From the NCBI GenBank assembly GCA_046351555.1, contig JAXLYI010000044.1, forward strand, positions 1 to 64,000: a DNA stretch of 64,000 nucleotides. Direction: 5' to 3'. The number at the start of each line of letters is the position of its first letter. Positions within the stretch are counted from its first letter, which is position 1. Under the pieces are notes generated by a model. That model ran no database searches and had not been told where the DNA came from. It saw only the letters and a program-made list of their open reading frames with translations. This document shows positions 59,138-64,000 of this stretch, piece by piece. The stretch comes from CAISKJ01 sp046351555. GTDB lineage: Bacteria > Myxococcota_A > Polyangia > Polyangiales > Ga0077539. The translations under genes and the position numbers were made by a program.

Positions 59138-60658
59138 ATGGCCGCCCGCCCGAAGCTCGCCTCCACCCCCCTCCCCTGGATCTCCGCGGTCGGCGCGGCG
59201 GTCGGCGGCTACGCCGTGTGGACGACGGCGCCCGAGCGCATCGCGGCGCTCCCCTGGCTCCTCGCGGTGGTCGCGGCCTGGACGGGCCTCCTCGCCCTCG
59301 TCGTGCTGCGCCACCCGCAGCGCCAGCTCCGGATGAGCGACTCCGCGCTGCCCGTCCTCGGGTGGATGTTCTACTACTTCATCAAGCCGATGTTCCCGTG
59401 GCTGGCGGGGCGGCGCTTCGCGTTCGAGGGCCCGGCGACGGTGGTGCTCGACGTCGACATCGTCACGCGCCTCCAGCAGCTCCACCTCACCTTCATGCTG
59501 TCGTTCTTCGCGGCGTACTACGTCATCGCGCCGCGCGTGTCGTACGCCCGCACCTTCGCCCCGGACGCCGACGTGAAGCCGCCGCAGGTGCGCTGGCTCG
59601 TCCTCCTCGGGCTCTCGCCGTACATCAGCACCGCCCTCGAGCGCCTCGTCACCTCGGGCACCATCCTCCCGACCCAGAGCTACGGCGCCACCGCCTTCGA
59701 CAACCACGAGGCCGTCCTCGCGTCGCGCGCCTCCGGCGGCGCCGACTACGTCGTCACGCAGATTCTCGCCAAGGTGTGGTTCTACCCCATCGTCGCGCTC
59801 GGCATCGGGTACGGGGTCACCCTCGCGCGCCTCATCACCGCGCGCAGCCGCGCCGCCACCGTCGCGCTCTTCGCGCAGATCCCCGCCCTCTTCCTCCTCG
59901 GGCCGGGCTCGCGGTCGTACTCGGTGTACCCCTTCGTCATCGCGCTGATGGTCGCCGACGTGCTCGCGGGGCCCTTCCAGTGGCGCTACATCCTCGCGCT
60001 CGTCGGCGTCGGGCTCCCGGTGTTCGAGTTCTACGGCGTCGCCCGGAGCTACCAGGACCAGGGCGTCCGCGAGGCCATCGAGTCGTCGCAGCAGCAGCTC
60101 AGCGCGCGCGGCGACCTCGTCGACACCGAGGACTCCGGCATGCTCGTCAAGGAGGCCTTCTGCGTGGTGTACGGCGACCACACGCACACCGCCTTCGGCG
60201 CCGAGTACTTCCTCAACGGCGTGCTCCAGCTCCTCCCCATGCAGCTCGTCCCCGACAAGGCCCGCCTCTGGAACACCGCCAACTTCCTCGGGCAGGAGTT
60301 CCTCGGCTCCGCCGCGTCGCGCGGCGCGGGCATGGCGGGCACCTCCATCGGCGACGGCTACCTCATCGGCCAGGAGTTCGGCGTCGTCGTCCTCGCCTCC
60401 GTCTTCGGCGCCATCCCCGCCGTCATGCAGCGCCTCGCCACCCTGAGCCCCCCGGGCCAGGGCCCCGTCCTCTGGCGCTACCTGCTCGTGCTCACCTTCA
60501 CCGTCCACGCGCCCCAGTTCATCCGCGCGGACATCGGCATCCTGCTCAACGCCGCCATCTTCTGGGTCGCCATCCCCGCGTTCGTCCTGCTCGCCGCCGA
60601 GCAGGCCGTCATGCGCCGCGGGTCGTTCTGGCGCCGTCAGCTCGCCCGCGTCACTTGA
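59138..60658 (+). CDS. O-antigen polymerase-like membrane protein
   Basis: A 506-residue protein with about ten to twelve transmembrane helices (for example ISAVGAAVGGYAVWTTA, LTFMLSFFAAYYVIAP, YPIVALGIGYGVTLARLI). A large extracytoplasmic segment of about 90 residues (roughly 300-400) lies before the last helices. Topology, the FLLGPGSRSYSVYPFVIAL segment and the gene neighbourhood fit a Wzy-type polymerase that links lipid-carried oligosaccharides in the periplasm. Sequence conservation in this family is low, so the call rests on topology and context. Its end overlaps the convergent methyltransferase gene by eight bases. Confidence 0.75.
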   Translation: MAARPKLASTPLPWISAVGAAVGGYAVWTTAPERIAALPWLLAVVAAWTGLLALVVLRHPQRQLRMSDSALPVLGWMFYYFIKPMFPWLAGRRFAFEGPATVVLDVDIVTRLQQLHLTFMLSFFAAYYVIAPRVSYARTFAPDADVKPPQVRWLVLLGLSPYISTALERLVTSGTILPTQSYGATAFDNHEAVLASRASGGADYVVTQILAKVWFYPIVALGIGYGVTLARLITARSRAATVALFAQIPALFLLGPGSRSYSVYPFVIALMVADVLAGPFQWRYILALVGVGLPVFEFYGVARSYQDQGVREAIESSQQQLSARGDLVDTEDSGMLVKEAFCVVYGDHTHTAFGAEYFLNGVLQLLPMQLVPDKARLWNTANFLGQEFLGSAASRGAGMAGTSIGDGYLIGQEFGVVVLASVFGAIPAVMQRLATLSPPGQGPVLWRYLLVLTFTVHAPQFIRADIGILLNAAIFWVAIPAFVLLAAEQAVMRRGSFWRRQLARVT

Positions 60659-61466
60659 CCGCCTCGACCATCAGGCACGTCCCGAAGCGGTCGCCCAGGG
60701 CCTCCACCAGCGGCCGCGGGTAGAGCGCGAAGAGCGCCCGGTGCAGCGGGCTCTGGTATTTGTCCGACAGCCGAAACTTCAACAGGTCGCCGAACGCGAG
60801 CTGCGTCCACACCCGCGCGGAGGAGAAGTCCCCGAAGAGCGCGCGCGCCTCGGCCACCGTGTACACCTTCGTGCCGGGGCTCTCGAGGTTCTCGTACACC
60901 GCGCGCCGCGGGCTCTTGAAGGGCTGCCCCTTCGCCACGCCGTGCAGGCCCCAGAGCATCAGCGTCGTCCACGAGCGCAGGTGGTACACCATGATCAGCG
61001 CCGTGCCCCCGGGCTTGAGCACCCGGTACACCTCGCCGATCGCGCGCACCGTGTGGGGGCTGTGGTGCAGCACGCCGTACGAGTACACGACGTCGAAGGT
61101 GTTCGACTCGAAGGGGAGGCTCTCGGCGTCGGCGCGCATCACCTCGGCCGACAGCCCCTCGAGCGCCAGCCGCTCGCGCGTGAGCTCGACGCCGCGCTCG
61201 GTGAGGTCGACCCCCGTCGCCACCGCGCCGTTGCGCACCCAGTTGATGAAGTCCGTCCCCGCGCCGACGCCGACCTCCAGCACGCGCTTCCCGCGGCCGC
61301 GCTCGAAGCGCGCGAAGGTCTTGATGTACGGCTCCCACTCGTAGCGCTCGCGCTCGATCTGGTCGAAGAAGGCCCGGCGGTCGCCGCCCTCGACGCCGCG
61401 CGTCCCGCAGGTCTCGGCCTCCCAGTGCGCGCGGACGGACTCCTTCAGCGTGTCGGTGTGCTCCAT
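60651..61466 (-). CDS. SAM-dependent methyltransferase (UbiE/COQ5-like)
   Basis: A 271-residue class I methyltransferase. Residues 1-50 form an N-terminal helical part (VRAHWEAETCGTRG). The SAM site is VLEVGVGAGTDFINW, the acidic contact GVDLTERGVELT, then FDVVYSYGVLHHSPHT and RVLKPGGTALIMVYHL. The C-terminus is about 70 residues longer than the minimum fold. The substrate may be a polyprenyl or glycan compound of the neighbouring locus. Convergent with the polymerase-like gene. Confidence 0.86.
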   Translation of the reverse strand: MEHTDTLKESVRAHWEAETCGTRGVEGGDRRAFFDQIERERYEWEPYIKTFARFERGRGKRVLEVGVGAGTDFINWVRNGAVATGVDLTERGVELTRERLALEGLSAEVMRADAESLPFESNTFDVVYSYGVLHHSPHTVRAIGEVYRVLKPGGTALIMVYHLRSWTTLMLWGLHGVAKGQPFKSPRRAVYENLESPGTKVYTVAEARALFGDFSSARVWTQLAFGDLLKFRLSDKYQSPLHRALFALYPRPLVEALGDRFGTCLMVEAVK

Positions 61467-61553
61467 GGCGATGACTGCTCCGTCGGGTGGAGATGCGCGG
61501 CCGCGGCGGGCGCATTCACGCGGCCGCCGCCCGCGGGGGAGGGAGAGGGGCGC

Positions 61554-62807
61554 TCAGGCGTCCTTCGAAGCGGCCTCGCCGCCCTCGGACGCGGGCCCGG
61601 CGGGGGGCTCGGCGGGGGCGGTGAGCGCCTCGGAGGCGTGGGGCGCCGACGCGACGCCGCCCGGGTGGAAGAAGCGCGAGTCGATCCACTCGGTGACGGG
61701 CGCCGCCACGTAGATCGAGCTGTAGGTGCCCGCGATCACGCCGATGACCACCGCCCAGGCAAAGTCGGCGATCACGCCGGTGCCGACGACGATGAAGGCC
61801 GAGATCGACAGCACCACGGTGACCGACGTGAGGATCGTGCGGGAGAGCATCTCGCTCACCGACAGGTTGATCACGTCGAGCATGCGGGCGTTCTTCTTGC
61901 GGGCGAGGTTCTCGCGGATCCGGTCGTAGACGATGATCGTGTCGTTCATCGAGTAGCCGACCACCGTGAGGATCGCGGCCACCGTGGAGATGGTGACCTC
62001 CTTGCGGGTGACGACGAAGAAGCCCAGCGTGACGAGCGCGTCGTGCGTGAGGGCGAGGATGCCGCCCGGCGCGAAGCGCAGGTCGAAGCGGAAGGCCACG
62101 AAGATCATGATGAACACGATCGAGTAGAGCACCGCCTTGATCGCCGCGTCGCGCAGCTCGCGCCCGGCCTTCGGCGACACCCACACGCTCGCGTTGAGCC
62201 GGCCCTCGACGCCGACGCCGCCCTGGTCGCGGGGCCCGACGAGGCGCGCGAAGATCTGGTCGCCGATGCCCACCAGCGGCACCTGCCAGCGGTGCTCCTC
62301 GGCGCCGCCCACCTGCACCGCGGCGTCGCCGCGCACGTTGGCCCGCGCGTCCTTGAGCAGCGTCGCCACGCCGCGGGCGTCGAGGTTGCCCCCGTTCACC
62401 TGCACCACCAGGTGGTCGCCGCCCGGCGACAGGCGGAACTCCCCGAGCGTCCCCTTCTCGGGGTGCGCGCGGAGGTCTTCCTCCACCCGGCGCTTGATCG
62501 CGTCGCGCTCCGCCGGGGCCATCGCCGAGGTCTTCTCGACCCGGAGGATGTACTCGTTGGCGTGCTGCGTCGGCACCACCTCGGGGCGCTCGTTGCCCAT
62601 CCGCTCGAGCGCCTCGCGCACCGCGTCGGTGGTCACCGGGCCGTTGAACTGCACCGTCAGCTCGGTGCCGCCGAGGAAGTCGATGCCGAAGCGCGGCCCC
62701 GGCTTCCACAGCAGGATCAGCGAGACCACCGAGGCGATGATGGAGAAGGCGATCCAGTACTTCCGGATCGACATGAAGTCGTAGATGCGGCCGGTCTTGA
62801 TTTCCAT
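61554..62807 (-). CDS. secF: Protein translocase subunit SecF
   Basis: A 417-residue inner-membrane subunit that, with SecD, uses the proton gradient to pull proteins through SecYEG. Signatures are FGIDFLGGTELTVQF after the first helix, the periplasmic domain, and then helices with VVGYSMNDTIIVYDRIREN (the conserved Asp-Arg proton site) and NLSVSEMLSRTILTS. It is about 100 residues longer than E. coli SecF, mainly in an enlarged periplasmic domain (about 75-200) and an acidic Ala/Pro tail. The ATG at 62807 lies eight bases after the SecD stop (62816), so they are co-transcribed. Confidence 0.93.
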   Translation of the reverse strand: MEIKTGRIYDFMSIRKYWIAFSIIASVVSLILLWKPGPRFGIDFLGGTELTVQFNGPVTTDAVREALERMGNERPEVVPTQHANEYILRVEKTSAMAPAERDAIKRRVEEDLRAHPEKGTLGEFRLSPGGDHLVVQVNGGNLDARGVATLLKDARANVRGDAAVQVGGAEEHRWQVPLVGIGDQIFARLVGPRDQGGVGVEGRLNASVWVSPKAGRELRDAAIKAVLYSIVFIMIFVAFRFDLRFAPGGILALTHDALVTLGFFVVTRKEVTISTVAAILTVVGYSMNDTIIVYDRIRENLARKKNARMLDVINLSVSEMLSRTILTSVTVVLSISAFIVVGTGVIADFAWAVVIGVIAGTYSSIYVAAPVTEWIDSRFFHPGGVASAPHASEALTAPAEPPAGPASEGGEAASKDA

Positions 62808-62815
62808 ACGCCCGA

Positions 62816-64000
62816 TCACTTCCCAGGAGCGTGGCCGAGCAGCGTCTTGACCCGCAGCCCGCGCACCAGCCAGTCGAACACCACGCGCGTCGCGAACACG
62901 CCCGTGAAGAGGTTGGCGATGATCCCGATGAGGAGCGTCACCGCGAAGCCCTTCACCGGGCCCGTGCCGTACTGGAGCAGCACGACGCCCGAGATGAAGG
63001 TGGTCACGTGGCCGTCGAAGATGGCCGTGAAGGCGTGGTTGTAGCCCGCGTCGAGCGCCGCCCGGATCGACTTGCCGGAGCGCAGCTCCTCGCGGATGCG
63101 CTCGTTGATGAGCACGTTGTTGTCGACGCTCATGCCCACCGTCAGCGCGAGGCCCGCGAGGCCCGGCAGCGTGATCGACGCGCCGAAGAGCGCCAGCGCC
63201 GCGAGCTGGAGGCCGAGGTTCATCAGCACCGCGCCGTTGGCGATGAAGCCCGCCCAGCCGTAGTAGACGCCCATGAAGGCGAGCACGAGGCACATCCCCA
63301 CGATCATCGCGTTGCGCGCGTGGCGGATGGTGTCGGAGCCGAGCGTCGGGCCGATGTAGTCCTGCTTGCCCTCGGAGAGCGGCGCCGGGAGCGCGCCCGC
63401 GCGGAGCACCACCATCAGCTCGTTGGCCTCGCGCATCACCGTGCGGTAGTCGTCGCCGCCGAGGGTGATCTGCGCGTTGCCGCCCGAGATGCGCTGCCGG
63501 ATCACCGGCGCCGAGTTGACGCGCTCGTCGAGGACGATCGCGAAGCGCTTCTTTACGTTCTCGTTGGTGACGCGGTCGAAGACCTCCGCGCCGCGGCGGT
63601 TGAACTGGAGCTGCACGTACGGGCTGTTGTCCTGCGGGTCGAGCGACACCTGCGCGTCGCGGATCATCGACCCGTCGACCTGCGCCACCGAGAACACCAG
63701 GTACGTCCGCCACGCCTCCACGGGGGTCGCGGCGGGGTTGTCGCTGCGCCGCGACGCCTTCCCGATCAGGAGCTGGCGCCCCTCGGGGACGTACGGGCGG
63801 ATCTGCTCGAGGTACGCCGTGATCTTCTGCCGCGACTCGGGGCCCTCGGCGTAGAGGTAGGGCGGGGTGACGTTGCGCCCGCGCCCCGCCGTCGTCGACT
63901 CGATCTGGATCTGCACCCCGTCCGGGAGCCGCGGCGGCGTCGCGCCCTCCGACGGCGCCGTCACGCCCGTCGGGACGCGGCCCTGGGTGATGTCGTTGAG
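62816..64000 (-). CDS. secD: Protein translocase subunit SecD (partial, 3' portion)
   Basis: The frame is open to the window's right edge, so only the last 394 residues are seen. They cover the end of the periplasmic P1 domain (DAQVSLDPQDNSPYVQLQFN, FAIVLDERVNSAPVIR) and the six-helix channel region. Key parts are TLGSDTIRHARNAMIVGM, TLPGLAGLALTVGMSVDNNV, with the conserved Asp of the proton path, and AFTAIFDGHVTTFISGVVL. E. coli has MAVDANVLI where this protein has MSVDNNVLI. The upstream portion and any yajC lie outside. Confidence 0.95.
   Translation of the reverse strand, partial: LNDITQGRVPTGVTAPSEGATPPRLPDGVQIQIESTTAGRGRNVTPPYLYAEGPESRQKITAYLEQIRPYVPEGRQLLIGKASRRSDNPAATPVEAWRTYLVFSVAQVDGSMIRDAQVSLDPQDNSPYVQLQFNRRGAEVFDRVTNENVKKRFAIVLDERVNSAPVIRQRISGGNAQITLGGDDYRTVMREANELMVVLRAGALPAPLSEGKQDYIGPTLGSDTIRHARNAMIVGMCLVLAFMGVYYGWAGFIANGAVLMNLGLQLAALALFGASITLPGLAGLALTVGMSVDNNVLINERIREELRSGKSIRAALDAGYNHAFTAIFDGHVTTFISGVVLLQYGTGPVKGFAVTLLIGIIANLFTGVFATRVVFDWLVRGLRVKTLLGHAPGK

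Overview
The window is uniformly very GC-rich, with almost every codon ending in G or C. It is densely packed with lipoproteins, FG-GAP/VCBS calcium-loop proteins, an RCC1-like protein, Cys-rich CGxCGxxC modules, M16 proteases and a type IV pilus secretin. This mix points to a Myxococcota (myxobacterial) chromosome, most likely of the Polyangia type. That placement is inferred from gene content and composition; no rRNA is present to confirm it. I see no prophage, insertion sequence, CRISPR array or replication origin.

Region by region. 1-1,083: the start of a leftward gene, a 42-bp perfect inverted repeat enclosing 14-bp tandem repeats, a MerR regulator, and a 43-bp hairpin-bearing tandem repeat. 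1,084-11,677: envelope proteins, including an operon pairing a catalytic and a non-catalytic M16 peptidase, an RCC1-type protein, and several uncharacterised proteins. 11,732-20,196: argG, two secreted proteins, a compact PilQ-like secretin, a hybrid histidine kinase that has lost its catalytic residues, tRNA-Ala(GGC), a ureohydrolase, and an HTH-receiver protein. 20,200-26,161: housekeeping genes (apt, maf-yggS, mutS2) with two exported proteins. 26,239-28,926: a type VI secretion effector cassette (Eag chaperone, prePAAR/PAAR effector, putative immunity protein). 28,947-35,904: a mixed accessory region with a GDSL lipoprotein, a DUF4328 protein, a PIN toxin-antitoxin pair and a block of 42-bp repeats.

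35,959-40,473 is a two-gene operon for a Cys-rich seven-bladed-propeller lipoprotein and a di-haem cytochrome c. 40,677-46,240 is a translationally coupled caa3-type cytochrome oxidase operon: coxB with a fused cytochrome c, coxA fused to subunit III, a small membrane protein, ctaG, and a tri-haem cytochrome c. 48,074-56,334 is a tightly coupled four-gene operon resembling the DUF1501/DUF1549-DUF1588 gene sets known from Planctomycetes, joined here to a 1,300-residue FG-GAP lipoprotein. 56,398-61,466 is a surface polysaccharide locus (glycosyltransferase, O-antigen-polymerase-like protein, three methyltransferases). 61,554-64,000 holds secF and the 3' part of secD.

At least 14 proteins carry lipoprotein signals, several are Tat- or Sec-exported, and c-type haems recur, so the window is mainly devoted to the cell envelope and extracytoplasmic electron transfer. 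Stop codons of convergent neighbours repeatedly overlap or abut, leaving no room for conventional terminators.
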